Source: Pseudomarimonas salicorniae (GTDB taxonomy: Bacteria > Pseudomonadota > Gammaproteobacteria > Xanthomonadales > Xanthomonadaceae). From it: a stretch of 51,469 bases of DNA. Made by a program: the position numbers and the translations under genes. Below, piece after piece: positions 15,908 to 25,749 of this stretch. Within the stretch, counting starts at the first letter, position 1, and each line of letters opens with the position of its first letter. Under the pieces are notes generated by a model, which was not told the DNA's origin, did no database searches, and was given only the letters and a program-made list of their open reading frames with translations. Location of the stretch: contig NZ_JALNMH010000017.1 in NCBI RefSeq assembly GCF_023156535.1, forward strand, positions 1 through 51,469, given 5' to 3'.

Positions 15908-15957
15908 CCTTGCAGCGCAGCCCGGGACTGCGCACAGTCCCGGGCTGCCCTGCAAGG
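15908..15957 (+). promoter_or_regulatory. Leader hairpin overlapping the amidohydrolase ribosome site
   Basis: An inner 12-bp perfect stem CAGCCCGGGACT (15918-15929) / AGTCCCGGGCTG (15936-15947) with a 6-nt loop is extended by an outer 8-bp stem CCTTGCAG (15908-15915) / CTGCAAGG (15950-15957). The AAGGAA ribosome site of the gene starting at 15970 lies in the outer 3' arm, so the folded RNA could hide it. No T-run follows, which argues against a terminator. Confidence 0.5.
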
Positions 15958-15969
15958 AAACCACCCGCC

Positions 15970-17991
15970 ATGCGCCTGCTCCTGCTGCTTGTCGTTTCGC
16001 TGTGTCTGCCTGACGCCGAAGCCTCGCCTTCCAACCAGCGCTATCGGGTGATCACCGGCGGCAATGTGGTCGGCCATGTGCTGGCCACGCAGCGGGCCGA
16101 TGCGCTTGGCATCGAGTACGACGTCAAGAACAACGGTCGCGGGCCGACGATCAGCGAGTCGATCGTGCTCGACGAGCAGGGGCGGCCGGTGCGCTGGTCG
16201 ATCATGGGCAACACCACGTTCGGCAGTCCGGTGAACGAGGATTTCGCGGCTGGTGAGGGTCGGGTTCGCTGGCGCGATGCCACCGGCAGCCAGGACCAGC
16301 CGATCGGCGAGCGTCGGCTGTACGTGGCGCAGTCGGCCAGTCCCTACGCGCTTGGCCTGTATGCCCGGGCCCTGCTCGAGGCGCCGGGCATGGCACTGGA
16401 CGTGTTGCCCAACGGGCGGCTGGCGCTGGAGCGCGGTGAGACCCTGCAGCTCAACGGCGAGCCGGGGCCGCTGGCGGCGACGGTCTATTCGCTGTCCGGT
16501 CTTGATCTCGCCCCGAGCTATTTCCTGCTCGATGCCGATCAGCGTCTGGTGGCCAGCATCAGTCCGCGCTCGGTGGTGGTGCGCGAGGGTTACGAGGCCG
16601 AGGAGGAACGTCTGCGCGAGCTGGCGGCGCAGCTGGCCGCCGATCGACTGCAGGCGATCAGCCAGCGCCACACCCATCGCTTCGACGCGCCGCTGCGGCT
16701 GCGCAATGTCCGGGTCTTCGACCCGCGCTCCCTGTCGGTCGGCGAGCCGGTCAGCGTGGTCGTGCACGACCGGCGGATCAGCGGCGTACAGCCGGCCGAT
16801 GCGCCGGCCAGCGCAGGCGAGCTGGAGATGGACGGCGAGGGTGGGGTGCTGGTGCCCGGCATGTTCGAGATGCACGCCCATACCGGCGAGAGCAGCGCCC
16901 TGCTCAATGTGCTGGCCGGGGTTACCTCGATGCGCGACATGGGCAACAACAACGAGGTGCTCGATGCGCTGATCCGGCGCATCGAGTCCGGGGAGCTGAT
17001 CGGCACGCGGATCACCCGCAGCGGCTTCATCGAGGGCCGCAGCCCGTTCAACTCGAACAACGGCCGCCTGGTGGCCAGCGAGGCCGAGGGCCTCGATGCG
17101 GTGCGCTGGTACGCCGCCCGAGGCTTCTGGCAGGTCAAGCTCTACAACAGTCTCGATCCGTCCTGGTCGCCGGCGCTGATCCGCGAGGCCAAGCGCCTCG
17201 GACTGCGCGTCGCCGGCCACGTGCCGGCCTTCTCCAACGCCGACGCGATGATCGCCGCCGGCTACGACGAGCTGACCCATATCAACCAGATCATGCTGGG
17301 CTGGGTGCTTGAGCCCGATGAGGACACCCGCACCCTGCTGCGGATCACGGCGCTGAAGCGCTTTGCCGGCATGGACATCTCCAGCGAGCGCGTGCAGCGC
17401 ACGATCGGCGCCATCGTCGAGCGCAAGGTCGCGGTCGAACCCACCCTGGTGATCCACGAGGCGGCCATGCTCGGCCGCGAGGGCGAGGTGCCGGTGGGCC
17501 GCGTCGACTACCTGGACCACATGCCGATCGGCACCCAGCGCGATGCCCGCCAGGCCTGGCTGAAGTTCGAGTCGCCCGAGGACGATGCCGCCTACCGGAA
17601 GGCCTACGGGGTGATCGTGGCGACCCTGCGCGAGATGCACGCCCGCGGCGTGCTGCTGGTGCCGGGCACGGACATGGGCGGCGCCTTCACCTACCACCGC
17701 GAGCTGGAGCTGTTCCAGCAGCTCGGCATGAGCCCGGCCGAGGTGCTGCGCCGGGCAACCCTGGACATGGCCGAGTACCTTGGCCAGTCGGCCCGGCTCG
17801 GCAGCATCGAGCGCGGAAAGCTGGCCGATTTCTTTCTCGTCGCCGGCGATCCGACCCAGGATCTCAAGGCGATCAAGGCGGTGCGCCTGGTGGTCAAGGA
17901 TGGGGCGGTGTTCCTGCCCGACCAGGTCTATCCGGAGTTCGGCATCCGGCCCTTCGCCAGCTCGCCTGCGCTGCCGGAGAAGGAACGGTGA
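15970..17991 (+). CDS. Secreted amidohydrolase-family metal-dependent hydrolase
   Basis: A 673-residue protein with a signal peptide (MRLLLLLVVSLCLPDAEA), an N-terminal domain of about 220 residues of unclear fold, then an amidohydrolase TIM barrel. The metal site is visible: HxH in FEMHAHTGES near residue 302, single His in VAGHVP and DELTHINQI, and the final Asp in PGTDMGG. It ends with the usual SIERGKLADFFLVAGDP motif that returns to the small beta domain. Substrate is not predictable; exported relatives act on peptides or cyclic amides. Its stop overlaps the GTG start of tag by 4 bp. A large hairpin precedes the start. Confidence 0.88.
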   Translation: MRLLLLLVVSLCLPDAEASPSNQRYRVITGGNVVGHVLATQRADALGIEYDVKNNGRGPTISESIVLDEQGRPVRWSIMGNTTFGSPVNEDFAAGEGRVRWRDATGSQDQPIGERRLYVAQSASPYALGLYARALLEAPGMALDVLPNGRLALERGETLQLNGEPGPLAATVYSLSGLDLAPSYFLLDADQRLVASISPRSVVVREGYEAEEERLRELAAQLAADRLQAISQRHTHRFDAPLRLRNVRVFDPRSLSVGEPVSVVVHDRRISGVQPADAPASAGELEMDGEGGVLVPGMFEMHAHTGESSALLNVLAGVTSMRDMGNNNEVLDALIRRIESGELIGTRITRSGFIEGRSPFNSNNGRLVASEAEGLDAVRWYAARGFWQVKLYNSLDPSWSPALIREAKRLGLRVAGHVPAFSNADAMIAAGYDELTHINQIMLGWVLEPDEDTRTLLRITALKRFAGMDISSERVQRTIGAIVERKVAVEPTLVIHEAAMLGREGEVPVGRVDYLDHMPIGTQRDARQAWLKFESPEDDAAYRKAYGVIVATLREMHARGVLLVPGTDMGGAFTYHRELELFQQLGMSPAEVLRRATLDMAEYLGQSARLGSIERGKLADFFLVAGDPTQDLKAIKAVRLVVKDGAVFLPDQVYPEFGIRPFASSPALPEKER

Positions 17992-18599
17992 GCGAGCGGC
18001 ACTGGACCGGGCCCGACGGCGCGCCGCGCTGTCGCTGGTGCGCGGGGGCGCCCGAGTTCCTCGACTACCACGACCGCGAGTGGGGCTTTCCGGTCGCCGA
18101 TGATGTCCGGCTGTTCGAAAAGATCTGCCTCGAGGGCTTCCAGTCGGGTTTGAGCTGGCGAACCATCCTCGCCAAGCGGGAGAATTTCCGCGCCGCGTTC
18201 GACGGCTTCGACTTCCGCCGGGTGGCCGGCTACGGCGAGGCCGAGGTGCAGGGCCTGCTGCAGGACGCCGGCATCGTCCGCCACCGCGGCAAGATCGAGG
18301 CGACCATCAACAACGCCGCGCGGGCCTGCGAGATGGTCGAACAGGAAGGTTCACTGGCGGCCTTCTTCTGGCGCCACGAACCCGAGCCGTTGCCGGCGGG
18401 ACAGGCTCAGACGCTGACCTGGTCGGCGACCTCGGAGGCGATCTCGAAGACGCTGAAGAAGCGCGGCTGGCGCTTCGTTGGTCCGACCACGGTGTTCGCC
18501 TTCATGCAGGCGATGGGCCTGATCAATGATCACGTCGAGGGCTGCGTCGTCCGCGATCGCGTCGAGGCGGCGCGCAAGGCCTTCCGCCGGCCGGGCTGA
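17988..18599 (+). CDS. tag: DNA-3-methyladenine glycosylase I
   Basis: A 203-residue base-excision repair enzyme that removes 3-methyladenine from alkylated DNA. Family hallmarks are CRWCAGAPEFLDYHDREWGFPV near the N-terminus (Cys, His and Trp of the zinc snap and base pocket), LFEKICLEGFQSGLSWRTIL and GPTTVFAFMQAMGLINDH. The Cys and His of the C-terminal zinc site are partly visible in NDHVEGCV. The start is GTG at 17988, overlapping the amidohydrolase stop (GTGA). Coupling to a secreted hydrolase has no obvious functional logic. Confidence 0.95.
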   Translation: MSERHWTGPDGAPRCRWCAGAPEFLDYHDREWGFPVADDVRLFEKICLEGFQSGLSWRTILAKRENFRAAFDGFDFRRVAGYGEAEVQGLLQDAGIVRHRGKIEATINNAARACEMVEQEGSLAAFFWRHEPEPLPAGQAQTLTWSATSEAISKTLKKRGWRFVGPTTVFAFMQAMGLINDHVEGCVVRDRVEAARKAFRRPG

Positions 18600-18608
18600 G
18601 CCGGCTGA

Positions 18609-19069
18609 TCAGCCCTCGAAGCGCTGTCCGCCGCGGGCTGCCTCGGCGCTGGCGCGGATGAAGGCGAGCAGGGCGGCCAGGCCATTGCTGCGTGTCGGCG
18701 AGAGGTGCTTGGCAAGGCCGATGCGGGCGATGTAGTCGGCCTCGGTGGCAAGAATGTCCTCGGCGCTGCGCCCCGAGTAGACGCGCAGGGCCAGGTAGAC
18801 CAGTCCGGAGACGATGGCCGAGTCCGAGGCCGCCGCGTACTCCAGGCGCTCGGCATCGCCCCGCGGCACGATCCAGACCATCGACTGGCAGCCGGTCAGG
18901 CGGTGGGTCTCGTTCTTCCACTCTTCAGGGAACTCCGGCAGTCGCCGGCCGAGGTCGATCAGGTACTGGTAGCGCTCCGACCAGTCGCTGAAGAAGGCGA
19001 ACTCCTCGGCAATCGCCGCCTGGGCCTCGGCGCTGCCGGATTCTTCCGGCTGCAGGAAGGGCGCGTCGC

Positions 19070-19073
<4 letters not shown>
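18609..19073 (-). CDS. sufE: SufE family sulfur-acceptor protein
   Basis: A 154-residue protein of the SufE/CsdE family. It accepts persulfide sulfur from a SufS-type cysteine desulfurase on the conserved Cys in [12 protein letters not shown], near residue 62, and stimulates Fe-S cluster assembly. Other family landmarks are [16 protein letters not shown] and [13 protein letters not shown]. Its ATG overlaps the cysS stop by 4 bp (19070-19073), so it is made from the cysS message. No suf cluster is present nearby, so SufE here is separated from SufBCDS. Confidence 0.93.
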
Positions 19074-20437
<1,364 letters not shown>

Positions 20438-20500
20438 GCAGGGGTCCAGAGGACGTTGCCGCCCCGCTGTTGCGGTGCAGCAAGCGGAAGCCAGCCGCAG

Positions 20501-20528
20501 AGTGTAGCCTGCGACGCGCTTTTGCCAA
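20501..20528 (-). promoter_or_regulatory. Candidate cysS promoter
   Basis: On the minus strand TTGGCA (20528-20523) and TACACT (20506-20501) are spaced by 16 bp, giving a start near 20494 and a leader of about 57 nt before cysS. No T-box or other riboswitch structure is visible. Confidence 0.5.
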
Positions 20529-20638
20529 TGCCCGGCCGTGGCGGCCTCAGCCTCTAAAGCGCGGATTCAGCCGTTCGGTGCTGGAATGCCAGTCACGGCG
20601 CGTATTTGGCAGCGCCCGCAAGATTCACGGAGACCCGG

Positions 20639-21196
20639 ATGCATCGAATCCTTACCCTCGGTTTGCTGGTGGCTGCGGCGCCGGCCATGGGCCAGTCCGG
20701 CTATCGGGACGGGGGCTTCCCGCCGCAGGCGGGCCCGGAGAGCGTGAAGTACGCCTATGCGGACGTCTTGCGGGTGGACCCCATCTACGAGACCGTGCGC
20801 TATCGCGAGCCGCGCGAGGAATGCCGCGACCAGCAGGTCGAGCGTGTCGAGCGCACCGGCGGCGACGGTACCGGTGGCACGATCGTCGGCGCCATCATCG
20901 GCGGCGTGATCGGCAGCAATGTGGGCAGCGGCAACGGCCGTCGCGCGGCCACCGCCGCGGGGGCGGTGATCGGCGGCGCGGTCGGTCGCGACATCGACAA
21001 GAACCGTGGCGGCCCCGAGCGTCGCTACGTCAGCACCGAGCAGCGCTGCCAGGTTGTCGATGTCGAGCGCGAGGAACGCCGCATCGCCGGCTATGACGTC
21101 GAATACCAGTTCAAGGGTGACGTCTACATGTCACGGCTGGCCTACGACCCCGGCAACAAGCTGCGGGTGCGGGTGGCGGTCAGCCCTGCCGATTGA
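20639..21196 (+). CDS. Glycine-zipper 2TM domain envelope protein
   Basis: A 185-residue exported protein with a signal peptide (MHRILTLGLLVAAAPAMGQS). The central stretch GGTIVGAIIGGVIGSNVGSG and AATAAGAVIGGAVGRDIDK is a double glycine zipper of the Rick_17kDa_Anti type, usually found in outer-membrane-associated proteins. Two Cys (EECRDQ and QRCQVV) flank the zipper and could form a disulfide. The C-terminal domain (GYDVEYQFKGDVYMSRLAYD) is the conserved tail of this family in Xanthomonadales. There is no lipobox. The function is unknown; an envelope structural role is likely. Confidence 0.85.
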   Translation: MHRILTLGLLVAAAPAMGQSGYRDGGFPPQAGPESVKYAYADVLRVDPIYETVRYREPREECRDQQVERVERTGGDGTGGTIVGAIIGGVIGSNVGSGNGRRAATAAGAVIGGAVGRDIDKNRGGPERRYVSTEQRCQVVDVEREERRIAGYDVEYQFKGDVYMSRLAYDPGNKLRVRVAVSPAD

Positions 21197-21208
21197 GTGA
21201 CCGGGGCC

Positions 21209-21688
21209 TCAGCCGCCCACCTTGCTGAGGGCCAGGCGACGGTCCAGCTCGTCGACGTCGAAACCGAGTTCCACCGCGGCCTGCTCGAGGAAGGCGCGCT
21301 CCTTCGGCCGCAGCCGCTCGTCCGCGGCAGCCAGCCGGATCAGCGCATCGAACAGCTGGTTGCACTGCTCGCCGCCGGGTTTGTGGATCGAGCGGAAGCG
21401 GGCGTAGCTCTGGGTCAGGTCGATGCCGCGGGTGCGGCCCAGTTCCAGCGCGGCCGAAGCCACTTCGCGCTCGCGGATGTTCAGCTTCAGCTGGTCCATC
21501 AGGCCGTTGATGAAGTCGGCCTCGTGGCTGGTGATCAGGCTGTCCAGCTTGGCAAGGTAGCCAAGCAGGCCGAACAGCACCTCGAGGGTGGTCTGCTGCT
21601 CGGGTTCGAGATGGCCTCCGCCGAACAGCCCGCCCAGGCTGTGGCCGAGATCCTTGAGCATGCTGCCGAGTCCGCCTTCACTGCTCAT
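21209..21688 (-). CDS. TerB-like (tellurite resistance TerB family) protein
   Basis: A 159-residue helical protein. After a Gly-rich N-terminus (GSMLKDLGHSLGGLFGGGH), residues about 28-155 show the TerB/DjlA N-terminal fold: LFGLLGYLAKLDSLITSHEADFI split in two helices, a second half-repeat LIRLAAADERLRPKERAFLEQAA, and acidic residues in equivalent positions that could bind metal. No ter operon genes lie nearby. The CAGGAGGAC ribosome site supports the ATG at 21688. It is divergent from the acyltransferase gene, with a palindrome between them. Confidence 0.78.
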   Translation of the reverse strand: MSSEGGLGSMLKDLGHSLGGLFGGGHLEPEQQTTLEVLFGLLGYLAKLDSLITSHEADFINGLMDQLKLNIREREVASAALELGRTRGIDLTQSYARFRSIHKPGGEQCNQLFDALIRLAAADERLRPKERAFLEQAAVELGFDVDELDRRLALSKVGG

Positions 21689-21757
21689 GCCGTCCTCCTG
21701 TCGCCCGTCGGGCCTACGGTTGCCTGAGAATACGCCAGCGGTGCGGCGGACGGATGA

Positions 21758-21776
21758 GTCAGATTCCCGATCTGAC
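21758..21776. promoter_or_regulatory. Candidate operator between terB-like and acyltransferase genes
   Basis: GTCAGAT (21758-21764) and ATCTGAC (21770-21776) form a perfect 7-bp inverted repeat with a 5-bp centre in the divergent intergenic region. Size and position fit a dimeric repressor site. No local regulator gene is adjacent. Confidence 0.4.
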
Positions 21777-21821
21777 GCACTGCAGCATGTCCTGCACCGT
21801 GTCGACCGCTAGGCTGGAGCC

Positions 21822-23234
21822 ATGAGCCCACCGACCCGCCCCCCATCGGAAGCTGCGCAGCGCAAGGCGCTGACCGGGCTCGATGCGCTGTTTCTCTATC
21901 TGGAGTCGGCCGGCACACCGATGCATGTCGGCAGCGCCATGCTGATCGACAAGCCGAAGGGGCGCCGCCAGTTCACTGCCTCCCTGCGCGACCACCTGAT
22001 CGCCCGGCTGGCCCCGCTGCCGATGTTGCGCTGGGTGCTGGAGGAGGCGCCGATGGCGCTCGATCATCCGAGCTGGCGCGATGGCGGCGAGATCGACTGG
22101 CAGGCGCACCTGCGCAGCTCCCGTCTGCCCTCGGCGGGCGCCGCGGCGCTGGCCAGGCGCCTGGCCGAACTGCACGCCGAGCCGCTGGATCGCGACCGCC
22201 CGCTCTGGCGCATCGAGATCATCGACGGTCTGCCCAAGGGGCAGGTCGCCCTGTACATGAAGTCCCACCACGCCCTGGTCGATGGCCAGGCCGGCGTCGC
22301 CCTGACCCGGGCCCTGGTCGATCTCGAGGCCGGGGCCGGCGCCGCCGAGGGTGGTGCTCCGGACAAGGCCTCGGCGCCCGCCGGCAAGTCCAAACGCGCC
22401 CGGCTGCGCGCCTCGGCCGCCCAGCTCGGGCGCATGCTTCGCGGGCTTCCGGAGGGCGTTCGGCAGATCCGTGAAGGCGCTGCCTCCGACTGGCTGGGCC
22501 GGCTGCGTGACAGCGTCTGGCTGGCGCCGAAGACGCCCTTCAATCGCACCATCGGCGAGGCCCGCCGGGTCGGCCTGGTCTCGCTGCCGCTGGCCGACCT
22601 CAAGCGCTGCGCCAAGGGCTTCGGAGTGAGCCTGAATGACGTGGTGATGTGCGTGGTCGCCGATGCCCTGCGCGCGGACCTCGCTCGCCGCCGCTGCCTG
22701 CCCGAGGATCCGCTGGTTGCGGCCATGCCGGTGTCCCTGCGCGAGCCGGGCAAGGAAGGCGGCAACGAGGTGTCGATGGTCCAGTGCCCGCTGGGCACCG
22801 ACGTCGCCGATCCGGTGGATCGCCTGCATGCGATCCGCGAGGCGACCCGCGCCATCAAGGGCCGGGTCAGTGCCTTCCGCGGCCTGATTCCCACCGACTT
22901 TCCTGGCCTCGGCGCGCCGCTCTGGGTCTCGGGCCTCGGTCAGCTCTGGCACCGCGGCCGGCTGACCGAGCGGCTGCCGGCGCTGGCCAACCTGGTCATC
23001 TCCAACGTGCCCGGGCCGCCGGTGCCGCTGTTCATCGGCGGAGCGCCGATCCGCCACTGGTATCCGCTGTCCATCGTCACTCACGGCCTCGGCCTCAACG
23101 TGACCCTGCTCAGCTACGCCGATTCGATGGAAGTGGGTGTGGTGTCGGCGCCGGAATGCCTGGCGCGGCCCGAGACCCTGTGCCGCGGCATCGAGCGCGG
23201 ACTTGCCAGGCTGCTCAAGGCGGTGCCCGGATGA
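21822..23234 (+). CDS. WS/DGAT/MGAT-family O-acyltransferase
   Basis: A 470-residue acyltransferase of the bacterial wax ester synthase / diacylglycerol acyltransferase family, which esterifies alcohols or diacylglycerol with acyl-CoA to make storage lipid. The catalytic HHxxxDG motif reads SHHALVDG near residue 148. Other family landmarks are LTGLDALFLYLES at the N-terminus, NRTIGEARRVGLVSLPL, GVSLNDVVMCVVADALR, and the C-terminal NLVISNVPGPPVPLF. The stop overlaps the hydrolase start by 4 bp, so a lipid synthesis/turnover pair is suggested. Substrate choice (wax ester or triacylglycerol) cannot be read from sequence. Confidence 0.93.
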   Translation: MSPPTRPPSEAAQRKALTGLDALFLYLESAGTPMHVGSAMLIDKPKGRRQFTASLRDHLIARLAPLPMLRWVLEEAPMALDHPSWRDGGEIDWQAHLRSSRLPSAGAAALARRLAELHAEPLDRDRPLWRIEIIDGLPKGQVALYMKSHHALVDGQAGVALTRALVDLEAGAGAAEGGAPDKASAPAGKSKRARLRASAAQLGRMLRGLPEGVRQIREGAASDWLGRLRDSVWLAPKTPFNRTIGEARRVGLVSLPLADLKRCAKGFGVSLNDVVMCVVADALRADLARRRCLPEDPLVAAMPVSLREPGKEGGNEVSMVQCPLGTDVADPVDRLHAIREATRAIKGRVSAFRGLIPTDFPGLGAPLWVSGLGQLWHRGRLTERLPALANLVISNVPGPPVPLFIGGAPIRHWYPLSIVTHGLGLNVTLLSYADSMEVGVVSAPECLARPETLCRGIERGLARLLKAVPG

Positions 23235-24085
23235 GTGCGCGGATGAAGCCGTCGCCGCGGCGGCAACGTGCCCGTCATCGAGTCGCCGATGCGCCGCCCA
23301 TGCCGACCGCGGCCGAGATGGAGGCGGCCGCGCCGCCCTGGTGGCTGCTGGCGCTGGAGGGCAGGGCGGTCTTCGAATGGGGAGCGTGGTGGCTGTCCAA
23401 GCCCTGGTTCCAGCATGCGCCGCGGGGCAATGCCCACCCGGTTCTGGTCCTGCCCGGGCTGATCGCGGGTGACCCCAGCACCTGGCCGCTGCGCCGCTTT
23501 CTAGGCGAGCTGGGCTACCACGCCCGGCCCTGGGAGGAAGGCATCAACCGTGGCCCGCAGCCCGGCTTGCAGGAGCGCCTGCTGAGGCGCATCGAGGCCT
23601 TGGCGGACGAGCACGGCGAGCAGGTCAGCCTGGTTGGCTGGTCACTCGGCGGGCTGATGGCCCGCGCCCTGGCCTGGCATCGCCCGGAGCTGGTGCGCAC
23701 CGTGATCACCCTCGGTTCGCCGCTGTCCGCGCTGCCGGGCCAGACCAATGCGGCCAGGGTCTTTCGCCTCGCCAGCGGGCTCGACCCCGAGGATCCCGAC
23801 CTGCGCCGTCTGCTGGGTGGCGATCCGCAGGTGCCGCTGACCTCGATCCTCAGCCGTACCGATGGCGTTGTGCATTGGCGTGCCAGCCTTGCCCCGCAGG
23901 GCGAGCGATGCGAGAGCATCGAGGTACCAGCCAGCCATCTTGGGCTCGGGGTCAATCCGTTGGCGCTATATGCCATCGCCGACCGCCTGGCCCAGGACCC
24001 CGCGCTCTGGCAGCCCTTCGAACACAGCGGCTGGCGACGCCTGGTGTTCCGCAATCCGCAGCTGGAGCGTCTGTTCGGCGGCTAA
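23231..24085 (+). CDS. Alpha/beta hydrolase, lipase/esterase-like
   Basis: A 284-residue alpha/beta hydrolase without a signal peptide. The oxyanion region is PVLVLPGLIAGD, the nucleophile elbow LVGWSLGGLMA puts Ser near residue 138, the acid is probably the Asp of SRTDGVVHW, and the His is in ASHLGLG. The ATG at 23231 overlaps the acyltransferase stop (ATGA). The coupled arrangement suggests that it acts on the lipid made by its partner or recycles its acyl chains. The frame is open far upstream inside the acyltransferase gene, but those codons are shadows. Confidence 0.88.
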   Translation: MSARMKPSPRRQRARHRVADAPPMPTAAEMEAAAPPWWLLALEGRAVFEWGAWWLSKPWFQHAPRGNAHPVLVLPGLIAGDPSTWPLRRFLGELGYHARPWEEGINRGPQPGLQERLLRRIEALADEHGEQVSLVGWSLGGLMARALAWHRPELVRTVITLGSPLSALPGQTNAARVFRLASGLDPEDPDLRRLLGGDPQVPLTSILSRTDGVVHWRASLAPQGERCESIEVPASHLGLGVNPLALYAIADRLAQDPALWQPFEHSGWRRLVFRNPQLERLFGG

Positions 24086-24146
24086 GCCCGGCGTCGCCCC
24101 GGCCGGAGGCCCGAGGGAAGGCGAATTCGGGCGCGAAGTAGACATG

Positions 24147-24512
24147 CATAGGGTGCGGCTTGCCGCACCGGGCATACCGTCCAAACGCCCGTATCGGTGC
24201 GTCCAAGGCGCACCCTATGGGGCTTCGCCGACGCCCAACGAAGCCCGACTGTGGGAGCGCCCTTGGGCGCGACCGCGGCGTATCGGATTCACCACAGACC
24301 GCGGCCGGAGCGAATCTCCGCGGTCGCGTCCAAGGGCACCCCACAAATTGACTGCGCCAATGCCTGCTTTGCGGCGTAAACCGGAGCTTGCAGCACCGTT
24401 GCGTGTAGGAGCCAGCTTGCTGGCGATAAGCGCCCCGGACGGGACGATCGCCAGCAAGCTGGCTCCTACAATCGGGTTTTGCGGAAGGTCTGCTTCGCGC
24501 CCAAGGTACGCA
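24147..24512. repeat. Composite A-B-C palindromic repeat module, copy 2
   Basis: This module fills most of the 466-bp convergent gap 24086-24551. Element A spans 24147-24219 (arms CATAGGGTG / CACCCTATG). Element B spans about 24250-24344 (GGGCGCGACCGCGG / CCGCGGTCGCG). Element C spans 24405-24469 with 23-bp perfect arms. The three elements, their linkers and the right flank align with copy 1 at 10367-10735 along their whole length with scattered substitutions. I see no gene in this gap. Confidence 0.82.
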
Positions 24513-24551
24513 TCCCCGAATTTTCGCCGGGTATGTCCGGCGTTTCGGCGG

Positions 24552-25418
24552 CTACAGCTGCGCTGCGGCGAAGGTGTCGCAGCGCTCGGCCTGGCCGCTT
24601 TCGAAGCCGATCCGGAACCAGCGCACCCGCTGGGCCGAGGTGCCGTGGGTGAAGGAGTCGGGGACCACCGTGCCCTGCGACTGTCGCTGCAGCCGGTCAT
24701 CGCCGATCGCGCTGGCGGTGTTCATTGCCTCTTCCAGATCGCCGGCCTCCATCCAGGCGTGGCGCGCCTGCGCGGAGTGCGCCCAGACCCCGGCGTAGCA
24801 GTCGGCCTGCAGCTCCTGACGGACCAGCAGCCCGCCTTCGCCCTCGACGTTCTCGCCGCGGCGGCGCGCTTCGTTTACCCGCTGGCTGATCCCGGTCAGG
24901 GTCTGGATGTGGTGACCGACCTCATGCGCGATCACGTAGGCCTCGGCGAAATCGCCACCGCCACCGAGTCGCCGTTCCATCGCATCGAAGAAGCTGGTGT
25001 CGAGGTAGACGTCGCGGTCGGCGGGGCAATAGAACGGCCCCACCGCAGCGCTGGCCGAGCCGCAGGCGGAGCTGACCCGGCCGGTGAACAGAACAAGGGT
25101 GGGGGGCTCATATCGGGCGCCGCGGCGGGCGAACTCGGCCGTCCATACGTCCTCGGTTTCGCCAAGGATCGATTCCACGAATTGCAGGGTGGCGTCATTC
25201 GCCGGTGTCGCGCCCGGTGTGCTGGTTCCTGGCGGCGTACTTCGCTGTGCCTCACCCAGCAGGCCGAGGATCTCGATCGGGTCCTTTCCCATCAGCAGGC
25301 CGACCACGACGACGATGGCGATGCCGCCCAGCCCCAGCCCTCCGGCGGCGCGAACCCCACCGCCGCGACCGCGACGATCATCCACATTGCTGCTGCGCCG
25401 CGCAGATCGCCACTTCAT
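24552..25418 (-). CDS. ypfJ: YpfJ-type neutral zinc metallopeptidase
   Basis: A 288-residue membrane-anchored protein. The Arg-rich N-terminus with a Gly-rich stretch is followed by the anchor GGIAIVVVVGLLMG, then by the zinc_peptidase family domain with YVIAHEVGHHIQ near residue 164 and the downstream RQELQADCYAGVWAH carrying a likely third ligand. The opening MKWR and the CPADRDVYLDTSFF segment are typical of the YpfJ family. ATG 25418 is preferred over a GTG at 25424 because GGAG lies five bases before it. The physiological substrate is unknown. Confidence 0.92.
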   Translation of the reverse strand: MKWRSARRSSNVDDRRGRGGGVRAAGGLGLGGIAIVVVVGLLMGKDPIEILGLLGEAQRSTPPGTSTPGATPANDATLQFVESILGETEDVWTAEFARRGARYEPPTLVLFTGRVSSACGSASAAVGPFYCPADRDVYLDTSFFDAMERRLGGGGDFAEAYVIAHEVGHHIQTLTGISQRVNEARRRGENVEGEGGLLVRQELQADCYAGVWAHSAQARHAWMEAGDLEEAMNTASAIGDDRLQRQSQGTVVPDSFTHGTSAQRVRWFRIGFESGQAERCDTFAAAQL

Positions 25419-25502
25419 GTCCACTCCGGGGTCCAGGCAGGGAGGCCATTATGCGTGGCGCGTGCGGGTCGCCAAGACGCCCGGCCCGAGCCGTTCAGGC
25501 GA

Positions 25503-25531
25503 TTGACAGGGGCGGGCCCTGGGCCTAGCAT
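25503..25531 (+). promoter_or_regulatory. Promoter of tRNA-Val
   Basis: A consensus -35 TTGACA (25503-25508), a 17-bp spacer and a -10 TAGCAT (25526-25531) lie just upstream of the tRNA. The GC-rich stretch GCGCGGCTC after the -10 is the discriminator type associated with stringent control of stable RNA promoters. Confidence 0.8.
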
Positions 25532-25544
25532 GCGCGGCTCGTTT

Positions 25545-25619
25545 GGGCGGTTAGCTCAGCGGTAGAGCACTGCCTTCACACGGCAGGGGTCACAGGTTCG
25601 ATCCCTGTACCGCCCACCA
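25545..25619 (+). tRNA. tRNA-Val (anticodon CAC)
   Basis: A 75-nt cloverleaf with encoded CCA. The acceptor stem is GGGCGGT (25545-25551) paired with ACCGCCC (25609-25615), followed by discriminator A and CCA. The D-loop AGCTCAGCGGTAGAGC is standard. The anticodon stem CTGCC/GGCAG encloses TTCACAC, giving anticodon CAC for GUG codons. The T-arm is ACAGGTTCGATCCCTGT. It is a single-gene transcript with its own promoter and terminator. Confidence 0.97.
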
Positions 25620-25631
25620 ACGAAACGCAGC

Positions 25632-25660
25632 AAGGCCCGCCTCGGCGGGCCTTGTGCTTT
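25632..25660 (+). terminator. Intrinsic terminator after tRNA-Val
   Basis: AAGGCCCGCC (25632-25641) and GGCGGGCCTT (25644-25653) form a GC-rich hairpin of about 9 bp with a tight loop, followed by a T-containing tail TGTGCTTT. It lies 13 bp after the tRNA 3' end. Confidence 0.8.
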
Positions 25661-25749
25661 CGGGCGACCGGTGACTTGCGGTAGATCCTTCGACTTCGGT
25701 CAGCTTCGAACTTCCGGCATGATTCGGCTACGAACGCGCAGGGGTGCTG

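Noticed and set aside
25545-25619. tRNA-Val as an attachment site of an integrated element
   Set aside because: No integrase, no repeated tRNA 3' end that I could find downstream, and neighbouring genes have ordinary composition.
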